DNA of 64,000 nt from Schaedlerella arabinosiphila (GTDB lineage Bacteria; Bacillota; Clostridia; Lachnospirales; Lachnospiraceae): positions 3,960,501 to 4,024,500 of the forward strand of contig NZ_RHJS01000002.1 in assembly GCF_003885045.1 (NCBI RefSeq). Reading direction: 5' to 3'. This document shows, in pieces, positions 34,837 to 45,100 of this stretch; position 1 is the first letter of the stretch, and each line of letters opens with the position of its first letter. The notes beneath the pieces were generated by a model, which did no database searches, was not told where the DNA came from, and saw only the letters and a list, made by a program, of their open reading frames with translations. The position numbers and the translations under genes were made by a program.

Positions 34837-35982
34837 ATGAAAACATTAAAACTCAAAAACAAACTGCAGACAAACACAACACTGATTTCCAACGATTTCA
34901 TAGATCACCATCTGGCTCAGGCAAACGGTGAATTTGTAAAAGTATATCTGTTTCTGCTGCGTCACCTTGAGGATCCCTCCTCGACGCTTTCAGTCTCCAA
35001 GATCGCCGACTGCCTGAACCATACGGAAAAGGACGTTATGCGCGCCTTCCGCTATTGGGAAGCCGCCGGCGTACTGAGTCTCGGCAGAGAATCTGAAGTC
35101 CGGGCCTCCGACCCGGAATCCCAGAAGAAAGCGGCCATTTCGGTCTCCTCTCAGGAACCGCAGGAATCCGGCCAGCCGGCAGGACTCACCTCCCAGACGG
35201 CGGGCTCTTCCGGAGCAATGGCTGCGGCAGGTTCCCCGGCACCCATGACATCGGCGGTTCACTCCCCGATATCAGCGGCGGCTTCCCCGGCACAGGCCGA
35301 TTCCTTCCAGAATACCGGTTCTGTTTCAGAAAAAGACCCTGTCAGAGCCCAAAAAGAGCTGAAATCCCTGCTTTTTATTGCAGAACAGTATCTCGGCAAG
35401 ACTCTGACCAAGTCGGACACGGATGCCATTACCTATTTTTATGACACCCTGGGCATGTCCGCCGACCTGGTGGAATATCTGCTTGAGACCTGTGCGGAAA
35501 ACGGGCATAAAAGCATGCACTATATCCAAAAAGTTGCCCTCTCCTGGTCCGACGACGGGATCGTGACCGTGGCCCAGGCCCGCCAGCGCTCCTTGAATTA
35601 CAATAAGAACTGCTATACGGTACTCGGTGCGTTCGGCATCAAGAACCGCGGACCTGCCGCATCCGAGGTTACATATATACAGAAATGGACGGATGAGTTC
35701 GGCTTTACCCTGGATATCATCCAGGAGGCGTGCAGCCGTACCATCGCTGCGATCCACCAGCCCAGCTTTGAATATGCGGATACAATCCTTGCAAAATGGC
35801 ACTGCAGCCAGGTACATCATTTAAAAGACGTGGAGGAGTTGGACGCTGCATTCCAAAAGGAAAAAAATTCCAAAAAAGCCCCGGTCCCCCGTCCAAATCA
35901 TGCCGCAAAGAACCTGAACAATTTTGAGAGGCGCACTTATGACATGGACTCTCTGGAAGAGCAACTGTTAAACAGCAATTAA
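34837..35982 (+). CDS. DnaD-domain replication initiation protein
   Basis: 381-residue primosomal protein. The N-terminal winged helix is TTLISNDFIDHHLAQANGEF to YWEAAGVLSL. A Ser/Ala/Pro-rich linker runs about 90-165. A C-terminal DnaD domain (KTLTKSDTDAITYFYDTLGM and WTDEFGFTLDIIQEACSRT) ends the folded part. DnaD helps remodel the origin and load helicase in Firmicutes. The downstream DnaI/DnaC-like loader, 12 bp away, fits this. AGGAAGG precedes the ATG. Confidence 0.9.
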   Translation: MKTLKLKNKLQTNTTLISNDFIDHHLAQANGEFVKVYLFLLRHLEDPSSTLSVSKIADCLNHTEKDVMRAFRYWEAAGVLSLGRESEVRASDPESQKKAAISVSSQEPQESGQPAGLTSQTAGSSGAMAAAGSPAPMTSAVHSPISAAASPAQADSFQNTGSVSEKDPVRAQKELKSLLFIAEQYLGKTLTKSDTDAITYFYDTLGMSADLVEYLLETCAENGHKSMHYIQKVALSWSDDGIVTVAQARQRSLNYNKNCYTVLGAFGIKNRGPAASEVTYIQKWTDEFGFTLDIIQEACSRTIAAIHQPSFEYADTILAKWHCSQVHHLKDVEELDAAFQKEKNSKKAPVPRPNHAAKNLNNFERRTYDMDSLEEQLLNSN

Positions 35983-35994
35983 AAGGAGTTTACC

Positions 35995-36993
35995 GTGGGA
36001 TTAAAAAATTCACAATACCAGGCGATCATGAGAGAATACGAGCAGAAGCAGCTGCGCAGCCGTGATGTTCTTGCCAGACATTACGCGGAGGTGTACGCAA
36101 AGTCTCCCGAATTTCAGTCTCTGGATGAATCCATATCCATTCTTTCCGTACAATATGGAAAGCGGCTGCTCAACGGCGACGACCACGCGGTGGAGTCCTT
36201 GAAGGGGGAGCTTGCGATCCTGCGGAAGCAGAAAGCGGAGCTGCTCCGTTCATGCGGGTTTCCGCCTGATTATCTGGAGCCCGTTTACGAGTGCCCCCAC
36301 TGCCGGGACACCGGATATATCGGCAGCCAAAAGTGCCGCTGCTTCAAGGCGGCCGCCAGCCATCTTCTATATGAACAGTCCAACCTGAAAGAAACTCTCA
36401 AAACCGAGAATTTTAATTCCTTTTCTTTGAAATACTATTCTGACAACTATATCGACCCCAAGTCCGGCCGTTCTTCCCTGGCAATCATGAAGGACGCGTT
36501 CGCCGTCTGCCGGGAATTTGTCCGTACCTTTGAGCAGGAGCATAAGAACATCTTCCTGTACGGCAGCGTGGGGGTCGGAAAAACCTTTCTATCCAACTGT
36601 ATCGCGAAGGAATTGATGGACGCGGGATTTTCCGTGATCTATTATTCTTCGCCGGCCTTGTTCAATGTACTTGCGCAAAGTACGTTTCACAAAGATGATG
36701 CGGATGCACAGAACATCTATCGCTATACCTTTGACTGTGATCTGCTTATCATAGACGACCTTGGAACGGAATATACCAATTCCTTCATTGCCTCCCAGCT
36801 TTTCACATGCATCAACGAAAGGCTGCTTGGCAAAAAGTCCACGGTCATTTCAACCAATTTATCTCTGGATTCCCTGGCCGATTTATATACGGAAAGGTCT
36901 TTTTCCAGAATTACCAGCAACTATATCATGCTGAAACTGATCGGCGATGATATCCGGATCAAGAAAAAACTGATGAACAGGGAGGAATTGTAA
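35995..36993 (+). CDS. DnaI/DnaC-like helicase loader (AAA+ ATPase)
   Basis: 332-residue AAA+ protein. An N-terminal helical region is followed by a zinc site CPHCRDTGYIGSQKCRC near 98-116. Walker A GSVGVGKT is near 190 and Walker B LLIIDDLGTE near 250. It matches clostridial DnaI/DnaC-type loaders that place the replicative helicase. The GTG start has AAAAGGAG 6 bp upstream. The stop overlaps the prs start (TAATG). Confidence 0.92.
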   Translation: MGLKNSQYQAIMREYEQKQLRSRDVLARHYAEVYAKSPEFQSLDESISILSVQYGKRLLNGDDHAVESLKGELAILRKQKAELLRSCGFPPDYLEPVYECPHCRDTGYIGSQKCRCFKAAASHLLYEQSNLKETLKTENFNSFSLKYYSDNYIDPKSGRSSLAIMKDAFAVCREFVRTFEQEHKNIFLYGSVGVGKTFLSNCIAKELMDAGFSVIYYSSPALFNVLAQSTFHKDDADAQNIYRYTFDCDLLIIDDLGTEYTNSFIASQLFTCINERLLGKKSTVISTNLSLDSLADLYTERSFSRITSNYIMLKLIGDDIRIKKKLMNREEL

Positions 36994-38195
36994 TGCTGCG
37001 TCGAAGTGAACGAAATCTGGAAAATATCCCGGTAGGAGCGCTGGGACTGATTCCCATTACCGGCTGCGAAGAGCTGGGTGAGCAGGTCAACAAGTTTCTT
37101 GTAAAATGGAGAAAGGAAAGTGAAAACCAGCATGTTGGGGACGTGGTTTTCAACGGTTATGTAAGAGACAACTATATTATCAACACGAAAGTCCCCCGTT
37201 TCGGTTCCGGTGAGGCGAAAGGGATCATCACAGAGTCCGTCCGCGGGAAGGACCTGTACCTGATGGTGGACGTGCTGAACTACAATGTCACCTATTCCCT
37301 CACAGGCAATGTAAATCATATGTCGCCGGACGATCATTTTCAGAACCTGAAGCGTGTGATCGCGGCCATCGGCGGCAAGAGCAGAAGGATCAATATCATC
37401 ATGCCCTTCCTCTATGAGAGCCGGCAGCACAAACGCAGCGGCAGAGAGTCTCTGGACTGCGCTCTGGCCCTGCAGGAGCTGGTGCGCATGGGTGTGGACA
37501 ATATCATCACCTTTGATGCCCACGACCCGCGTGTGCAGAATGCAATCCCTCTGAACGGGTTTGAGACCGTCTCCCCCACCTATCAGTTCATCAAGAGCCT
37601 GCTGGGTACGGTGAAGGATCTGCAGATCGACAGCGACCACATGATGGCCATCAGCCCCGATGAGGGCGGTACGCACCGCGCCATCTACCTGGCAAATGTA
37701 CTGGGCCTGGATATGGGAATGTTCTATAAGCGGCGGGATTATACACGTATTGTCAACGGGCGGAACCCCATCGTGGCTCATGAATTTCTCGGAAGCTCCG
37801 TGGAGGGGAAAGATGTGATCATCATTGATGATATGATCTCCTCGGGAGACAGCATCATCGAGGTCGCCAAAGAGCTGAAGCGCAGAAAGGCCAACCGGAT
37901 CTTCGCCGCCGCTACCTTCGGTCTGTTTACCAATGGGATGGACCGGTTTGACAAGGCTTATGAGGACGGGCTGATCCACGGAATCCTGACAACGAATCTG
38001 ATCTATCGGACTCCTGAGCTTCTGTCAAAGCCGTATTATATTGACTGTGATATGAGCAAATATATCGCGCTGCTGATCGATACGCTGAACCATGACGGTT
38101 CCATCAGTACGCTGCTGAGCCCCAATGAGAGAATCCAGCATGTACTGCAGGTCTACAAAAACGGGGGCGAGATCGAGCTTGAAGTTGAAATATAA
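36993..38195 (+). CDS. prs: Ribose-phosphate pyrophosphokinase, long form
   Basis: PRPP synthetase, 400 residues. Core motifs: ESVRGKDLYLM early, ITFDAHDPRVQNA near 172 and PRPP loop VIIIDDMISSGDS near 273. Ordinary bacterial enzymes are 310-320 residues; this one has an extra N-terminal stretch, an insertion before the catalytic loop and a C-terminal extension after SKPYYIDCD. Long forms are seen in Clostridia. PRPP feeds nucleotide and NAD synthesis. Its position behind helicase-loading genes, coupled by TAATG, may link nucleotide supply with replication (inference). Confidence 0.9.
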   Translation: MLRRSERNLENIPVGALGLIPITGCEELGEQVNKFLVKWRKESENQHVGDVVFNGYVRDNYIINTKVPRFGSGEAKGIITESVRGKDLYLMVDVLNYNVTYSLTGNVNHMSPDDHFQNLKRVIAAIGGKSRRINIIMPFLYESRQHKRSGRESLDCALALQELVRMGVDNIITFDAHDPRVQNAIPLNGFETVSPTYQFIKSLLGTVKDLQIDSDHMMAISPDEGGTHRAIYLANVLGLDMGMFYKRRDYTRIVNGRNPIVAHEFLGSSVEGKDVIIIDDMISSGDSIIEVAKELKRRKANRIFAAATFGLFTNGMDRFDKAYEDGLIHGILTTNLIYRTPELLSKPYYIDCDMSKYIALLIDTLNHDGSISTLLSPNERIQHVLQVYKNGGEIELEVEI

Positions 38196-38206
38196 GACTT
38201 TTATGA

Positions 38207-38244
38207 ACGATAAAAAAGCTGCCTGACGGCAGCTTTTTTATCGT
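38207..38244. terminator. Bidirectional terminator between prs and rpoC
   Basis: Perfect 17-bp inverted repeat: ACGATAAAAAAGCTGCC (38207-38223) with its complement at 38228-38244, 4-nt loop. It has A-runs on one arm and T-runs on the other, so it can end both convergent transcripts. Confidence 0.9.
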
Positions 38245-38281
38245 CATATATGAATGATTCAGTCATCTGTTTCCATGTCTC

Positions 38282-41200
38282 TTACGACTCCAAGGGTGCT
38301 TCATCCGCTGTATCATCCGGTTCCAAAGCCTCTTCTTCTGTATCATCCGGCACTGCGTCAGGATCGTCCAGATCGTCATACGCTTCCAGATCCTCGCTGT
38401 CTTCGTCCAGATCATCCAGATCGTCCGCCTCAGCGTCGTCTTCTGCATCCAGATCATCCATGTCGTCCATATTCTCCAGATCGTCTATATCATCCGTCAG
38501 TTCGTCTTCATCAAAGTCGATCTCGTCATCCTCTTCCTTGATATCCGTATTCAGGCTTACATCCCTGTACTTCTTCATACCGGTTCCGGCCGGAATATGT
38601 TTTCCGATGATGACATTTTCCTTCAGACCGATCAGGTGGTCTACCTTACCCTTGATCGCCGCCTCTGTCAGTACCTTCGTAGTCTCCTGGAAGGATGCCG
38701 CGGACAGGAAGGAATCCGTCGCCAAGGATGCCTTGGTAATACCGAGCATGATCTGCTCTCCCGTGGAAGCTTCTTTTCCTTCCGCCTCGAGCTGTTCATT
38801 CACCTCGTTAAATTCCAGCACATCCACCATGCTGCCCGGCAGAAATTCGGAGTCGCCCCGTTCTTCTATGCGGATCTTTTTCAGCATCTGGCGCACAATG
38901 ACCTCGATATGCTTATCGTTGATATCCACACCCTGCAGACGGTATACACGCTGCACTTCACGCAGCAGGTAATCCTGTGCGGCACGCAGCCCCTTAATCT
39001 TCAGGATATCGTGTGGGTTCACGCTACCTTCTGTCAGCTCGTCTCCGGCTTCAAGCACCTGTCCGTCCTGGACTTTGATACGTGATCCGTAGGGGATCAG
39101 ATACGCCTTGGATTCACCGGTCTGAGAGTTGGACACGATCACTTCACGCTTCTTCTTTGTATCACTGAGCATAGCTGTTCCTGCAAATTCCGTAATAATC
39201 GCAAGACCCTTCGGCTTTCTGGCCTCAAACAACTCCTCGACACGGGGAAGACCCTGTGTGATATCGTCACCGGCAACACCTCCGGTATGGAACGTACGCA
39301 TGGTAAGCTGTGTACCCGGCTCCCCGATGGACTGTGCCGCAATGATGCCGACAGCCTCACCGACCTGAACCGCTTCTCCGGTAGCCATGTTCGCGCCGTA
39401 GCACTTGGAGCAAACGCCGTCCTTGCACTTGCAGGTCAGGATGGTACGGATCTTCACGCGCTCCAGCGGCTTTCCATTCTCATCCACGCCTTTTTTCATG
39501 ACGCGCTCGGCACGCCGCGGTGTGATCATATGGTTGGCCTTTACAATCACATTGCCTTCCTTATCCGTAATATCATGGCAGGAGAAACGTCCGGTAATAC
39601 GCTCCTGCAGGCTTTCTATCTCTTCGTTTCCATCCATGAATGCCTTCACATACATGCCCGGAATTTCTTTTTCCTCATCCTTGATGCAGTCGCTGTCATG
39701 GATGATCAGCTCCTGCGATACGTCAACCAGACGCCTGGTCAGGTATCCGGAATCGGCGGTACGCAGGGCCGTATCGGACAGACCTTTCCGCGCGCCATGG
39801 GCAGACATGAAGTACTCCAATACGTCCAGACCTTCACGGAAGTTGGACTTGATCGGCAGCTCAATGGTACGTCCTGTGGTATCTGCCATCAGTCCGCGCA
39901 TACCTGCAAGCTGCTTGATCTGCTTGTCGGAACCACGGGCTCCGGAATCCGCCATCATATAGATGTTATTATATTTATCCAAACCGCCGAGCAGCGCTTC
40001 CGTCAGCTTGTCGTCGGTATTCTTCCAGGTCTCCACCACTTCCTTGTAACGCTCTTCCTCGGTGATCAGGCCGCGCTTGTAGTTCTTTGTGATGCGGTCC
40101 ACCGTATCCTGAGCGTCCTGGATCATCTGCGGCTTCTCCGGCGGCACAGTCATATCGGAAATGGATACCGTCATGGCCGCCCTGGTCGAATACTTGTAAC
40201 CGATGGACTTGACATTGTCAAGTACCTCTGCCGTCTGGGTCGCCCCGTGGGTATTGATGACCTTTTCCAGGATCTGCTTCAACTGCTTCTTGCCTACATG
40301 GAAGTCAATCTCCAGAAGCAGCTCATTGCCCTCTGCTTCCCGATCCACAAAGCCCAGATCCTGAGGAATGATCTCATTGAACAGCAGCCGTCCCAGCGTG
40401 GCGTCAATCATGCCCTGCTTCTGTGTGCCGTCCTCCATCGTCTTCTTAACACGCACCTTGATCCGTGAGTGCAGTGTAATATATCCGTTCTCATAGGCCA
40501 GGATCGCTTCATTCACACTCTTGAAGATCATGCCCTCGCCTTTTGCCCCCGGCCTTTCCTGGGTCAGATAATAGATTCCAAGTACCATATCCTGGGAGGG
40601 AACGGCTACAGGTCCTCCGTCGGAAGGCTTTAACAGGTTGTTCGGGGAGAGCAGCAGGAAACGGCATTCTGCCTGCGCTTCCACGGACAGCGGTACATGA
40701 ACCGCCATCTGGTCTCCGTCGAAATCGGCGTTGTATGCGGTACATACAAGCGGATGCAGCTTGATCGCCTTACCTTCTACCAGGATCGGCTCAAATGCCT
40801 GGATACCAAGCCTGTGCAGGGTGGGGGCGCGGTTCAGCATAACCGGGTGCTCCTTGATCACTTCCTCAAGCACATCCCATACCTCCGGCTGCAGACGCTC
40901 TACCATCTTCTTCGCATTCTTTATATTGTGGGCGGTTCCGTTTGCCACAAGCTCCTTCATAACGAAAGGCTTAAACAGCTCAATGGCCATTTCCTTCGGC
41001 AGGCCGCACTGATAGATCTTCAGCTCCGGCCCTACGACGATAACGGAACGTCCCGAGTAGTCTACACGTTTTCCCAGCAGGTTCTGACGGAAACGGCCAT
41101 TCTTACCCTTCAGCATATCGGAAAGGGATTTTAACGCGCGGTTTCCGGGTCCTGTTACCGGACGGCCACGGCGGCCGTTGTCGATCAGCGCGTCCACCGC

Positions 41201-42094
41201 TTCCTGAAGCATACGCTTCTCGTTGCGGACAATGATATCCGGCGCGCCCAGTTCCAGCAGCCTTCTCAGACGGTTGTTCCGGTTGATGATCCTCCGGTAC
41301 AGGTCATTCAGATCCGACGTCGCGAAACGTCCGCCGTCCAACTGCACCATCGGACGCAGATCCGGCGGGATGACCGGGATCATGTTGAGGATCATCCATT
41401 CCGGCTTGTTGCCCGACTCGCGGAAGGCTTCGATCACTTCCAGACGCTTCACGATACGCGCCCGCTTCTGGCCCGAAGTATTCTCCAGGGATGCCTGAAG
41501 CTCCGCATATTCCTTTTCCAGGTCGATGGCCTGCAGAAGCTCCTGAATGGCCTCTGCACCCATGCCTACACGGAAGCCCTTATAGCCCCATTTTTCTCTT
41601 TCTTCCTGATATTCCGCCTCGGAGAGCACCTGCTTATACTGCAGGTCCGACTCGCCCTTGTCCAACACGATATAGGACGCAAAGTACAGTACACGCTCCA
41701 GCGTACGCGGGGAGATATCCAGAATCAGACCCATCCGGCTGGGAATCCCCTTAAAATACCAGATATGGGATACCGGCGCAGCCAATGCAATATGTCCCAT
41801 ACGCTCACGGCGCACTGCGGATTTGGTCACTTCCACGCCGCATCGGTCACAGATGACGCCCTTGTAGCGGATCTTTTTATACTTTCCGCAGTGGCACTCC
41901 CAGTCCTTGCTTGGCCCGAAGATCCTCTCGCAGAACAATCCGTCCTTCTCGGGTTTGAGCGTCCTGTAGTTGATGGTCTCCGGCTTGGTCACCTCGCCCC
42001 TGGACCATTCCATGATTTTTTCCGGTGAAGCCAGGCCGATCTTGATCGCGTCAAATGTTAACGGTTCGTGTTGTTGTTCATTGTTCGTTGGCAT
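38282..42094 (-). CDS. rpoC: DNA-directed RNA polymerase beta' subunit
   Basis: 1270-residue RNA polymerase large subunit. The N-terminal zinc site is CHCGKYKKIRYKGVICDRC. The catalytic metal loop NADFDGDQMAVH is near residue 450. The bridge/trigger region includes QLTMRTFHTGGVAGDDITQG. The last 85 residues are an extreme Asp/Glu-rich tail after TGMKKYRDV. It starts 14 bp after rpoB. The tail is unusual relative to Bacillus but seems part of an intact gene. Confidence 0.98.
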   Translation of the reverse strand: MPTNNEQQHEPLTFDAIKIGLASPEKIMEWSRGEVTKPETINYRTLKPEKDGLFCERIFGPSKDWECHCGKYKKIRYKGVICDRCGVEVTKSAVRRERMGHIALAAPVSHIWYFKGIPSRMGLILDISPRTLERVLYFASYIVLDKGESDLQYKQVLSEAEYQEEREKWGYKGFRVGMGAEAIQELLQAIDLEKEYAELQASLENTSGQKRARIVKRLEVIEAFRESGNKPEWMILNMIPVIPPDLRPMVQLDGGRFATSDLNDLYRRIINRNNRLRRLLELGAPDIIVRNEKRMLQEAVDALIDNGRRGRPVTGPGNRALKSLSDMLKGKNGRFRQNLLGKRVDYSGRSVIVVGPELKIYQCGLPKEMAIELFKPFVMKELVANGTAHNIKNAKKMVERLQPEVWDVLEEVIKEHPVMLNRAPTLHRLGIQAFEPILVEGKAIKLHPLVCTAYNADFDGDQMAVHVPLSVEAQAECRFLLLSPNNLLKPSDGGPVAVPSQDMVLGIYYLTQERPGAKGEGMIFKSVNEAILAYENGYITLHSRIKVRVKKTMEDGTQKQGMIDATLGRLLFNEIIPQDLGFVDREAEGNELLLEIDFHVGKKQLKQILEKVINTHGATQTAEVLDNVKSIGYKYSTRAAMTVSISDMTVPPEKPQMIQDAQDTVDRITKNYKRGLITEEERYKEVVETWKNTDDKLTEALLGGLDKYNNIYMMADSGARGSDKQIKQLAGMRGLMADTTGRTIELPIKSNFREGLDVLEYFMSAHGARKGLSDTALRTADSGYLTRRLVDVSQELIIHDSDCIKDEEKEIPGMYVKAFMDGNEEIESLQERITGRFSCHDITDKEGNVIVKANHMITPRRAERVMKKGVDENGKPLERVKIRTILTCKCKDGVCSKCYGANMATGEAVQVGEAVGIIAAQSIGEPGTQLTMRTFHTGGVAGDDITQGLPRVEELFEARKPKGLAIITEFAGTAMLSDTKKKREVIVSNSQTGESKAYLIPYGSRIKVQDGQVLEAGDELTEGSVNPHDILKIKGLRAAQDYLLREVQRVYRLQGVDINDKHIEVIVRQMLKKIRIEERGDSEFLPGSMVDVLEFNEVNEQLEAEGKEASTGEQIMLGITKASLATDSFLSAASFQETTKVLTEAAIKGKVDHLIGLKENVIIGKHIPAGTGMKKYRDVSLNTDIKEEDDEIDFDEDELTDDIDDLENMDDMDDLDAEDDAEADDLDDLDEDSEDLEAYDDLDDPDAVPDDTEEEALEPDDTADEAPLES

Positions 42095-42108
42095 ATAGTT
42101 GGCTCCTC

Positions 42109-45100
42109 CTATTCCATATCATCGTCATAATACTCGTCAAATTCAATCTCGGCATCGTCTTCAAACTCATTGTCATCCGGTTCGATATCAATATCTTCCA
42201 GTTCTCCGTCCACAAATTCCTGTTCCGTATAACCATGTTCTCCATAGGATTCATCGTCGCCGTATCTTCTGTCGCCTTCGATAATGGAATTTAGATTGGT
42301 TTCCCCATAGTCCACCGTTTCCATGATCTCTACCTCTACATTGTCGTCACGCAGCACGCGCACGTCCAATGCCAGAGACTGCAGCTCCTTTAAAAGCACC
42401 TTGAAGGACTCCGGAATACCCGGTTCCGGGATATTCTCGCCCTTGATAATGGCCTCGTAAGTCTTTACACGTCCCACCACGTCGTCCGACTTCACAGTCA
42501 GGATCTCCTGCAGTGTATAGGATGCGCCGTAAGCCTCCAGGGCCCACACTTCCATCTCTCCGAAACGCTGTCCGCCAAACTGTGCCTTTCCGCCCAGAGG
42601 CTGCTGGGTTACCAGTGAGTACGGGCCTGTGGAACGTGCATGGATCTTGTCGTCTACCAGGTGATGGAGCTTCAGGTAATGCATATGCCCGATGGTAACC
42701 GGACTGTCAAAATACTCGCCCGTACGCCCGTCGCGCAGCCGTACCTTTCCGTCACGGGAAAGGGGTACGCCGTGCCACAGTTCCCGGTAGTCCCGGTTCT
42801 CATAGAGATATTTCAGCACTTCCGGAAGCAGTTCTTCTTTATACTTATTCTCAAATTCTTCCCACTCCAGATTGACATAATCATTTGCCAGATCCAGCGT
42901 GTCCATGATGTCCACCTCGTTGGCCCCGTCAAAGACCGGTGTGGAAATATTGAATCCAAGGGCTTTTGCAGCCAGGCTCAGGTGAATCTCCAAAACCTGC
43001 CCGATATTCATACGGGACGGCACACCCAGGGGGTTCAGTACAATATCCAGGGGACGTCCGTTTGGCAGATAAGGCATATCCTCCACCGGCAGCACGCGGG
43101 AAACCACACCCTTGTTGCCGTGACGGCCTGCCATCTTGTCGCCTACGGAGATCTTTCTCTTCTGCGCAATGTAGATACGGACGGACTGGTTTACACCCGG
43201 AGACAGCTCATCGCCGTTATCCCTGGTAAATACCTTGGCGTCCACAACGATTCCGTATTCTCCATGGGGCACTTTCAGGGAAGTATCTCTGACTTCACGT
43301 GCCTTTTCACCGAAAATCGCGCGCAGGAGCCGTTCTTCCGCCGTCAGCTCCGTCTCTCCCTTTGGAGTGACCTTTCCTACCAGAATATCTCCGGCCCGCA
43401 CTTCCGCGCCGATCCGGATAATTCCCCGTTCGTCCAGGTCTTTCAGCGCTTCGTCACCGACACCCGGGATATCCCTTGTGATCTCCTCAGGTCCCAGCTT
43501 TGTATCTCTGGCTTCCGCCTCATATTCCTCAATGTGGACGGAAGTATATACGTCATCCTGTACCAGACGCTCGCTCAGCAGAACGGCGTCCTCATAGTTA
43601 TAGCCTTCCCATGTCATGAATCCGATCAGCGGATTCTTGCCCAGTGCCATCTCACCGTTGGAAGTGGACGGACCGTCCGCGATCACCTGTCCCTCTTCCA
43701 CACGTTCCCCTTTGTTGACAATAGGCCTCTGGTTGTAGCAGTTGCTCTGGTTGCTTCTCTGGAACTTCATCAGCTTATAAGTCTTTTTGCTTCCGTCGTC
43801 CGAACGCACCGTGATCTCCTTCGATGTGGAACGCTCGATCACACCCGCCTTCTCCGCAACCACGCAGACGCCGGAGTCCACCGCGGACTTCACTTCCATA
43901 CCGGTACCCACCACCGGGGCTTCCGTAGTCAGAAGCGGCACCGCCTGACGCTGCATGTTGGAACCCATCAGCGCACGGTTGGCGTCGTCATTTTCCAGGA
44001 ACGGGATCAGCGCCGTCGCCACGGAGAACACCATCTTCGGAGACACGTCCATGAAGTCAAACTTGCTCCGCTCGTACTCCTGAGTCTCTTCCCTGTAACG
44101 GCCGGATACGTTCTTACGCACAAAATGCCCTTCCTTGTCCAGCGCTTCATTGGCCTGCGCCACATGGTAATTGTCCTCTTCGTCTGCAGTCATGTAGACT
44201 ACCTGATCCGTAACCACCGGATTCTCCGGATTGGACTTGTCAATCACACGGTAGGGGGCCTCCACAAAGCCGTACTGATTGATCCTCGCATAACATGCCA
44301 GGGAGTTGATCAGTCCGATGTTGGGGCCTTCAGGCGTCTCAATGGGGCACATTCTTCCGTAATGGGAGTAGTGCACGTCACGTACCTCGAATCCGGCACG
44401 CTCACGGGACAGACCGCCCGGTCCCAGGGCAGAGAGACGTCTCTTGTGGGTCAGCTCGCCCAGTGGGTTGTTCTGATCCATGAACTGGGACAGCTGGGAA
44501 GAACCGAAGAACTCCTTCACCGCAGCCGTCACCGGCTTAATATTGATCAGCGACTGGGGAGAGATCCCCTCCTGATCCTGGGTCGTCATACGTTCCCGGA
44601 CTACCCTTTCCAATCTGGACAATCCGATCCTGTACTGGTTCTGGAGCAGCTCCCCGACCGCACGGATACGCCGGTTGCCCAGGTGGTCGATGTCGTCGTC
44701 ATTTCCCATGCCGTACTCCAGATGCATGTTATAATTAATAGAAGCAAGGATATCTTCCTTTGTAATATGCTTCGGAATCAGGTCGTGCAGATCGCGCCTG
44801 ATCAATGCCTTCAGCTCGTCAATGTCTCCTGCGCTCTCCTCTAAGAGCCCTTCCAGAACCGGATAGTATACCTGCTCCGTCACGCCCACTTCCTTGGGGT
44901 CAATGTCCACGATCGCCTGCAGATCCACCATCATATTGGAAAGGATCTTGATATTGCGGGAGCTGTCCTCCCCTGTCACCCACAGACAGGGAGCAGCGGA
45001 ATTTTGGATTGCGTCCGCAAGCTCTCTCGTGATCACGGTTCCTGCCTCCGCAATCACTTCCCCGGTTACCGGGCTGACTACAGTCTCCGCAAGAGTCTGT

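Noticed and set aside
36921..37979. 352-codon minus-strand frame opposite prs
   Set aside because: Antisense of prs, which has clear PRPP synthetase motifs; no independent evidence.
38250..38972. Ser-rich plus-strand frame opposite the rpoC tail
   Set aside because: Produced by the Asp-rich codons of the RpoC C-terminus read on the other strand.
42640..44844. 734-codon plus-strand open frame inside rpoB
   Set aside because: It is antisense to a highly conserved rpoB and arises from codon bias; no ribosome site, no domain, no known homologous protein pattern.
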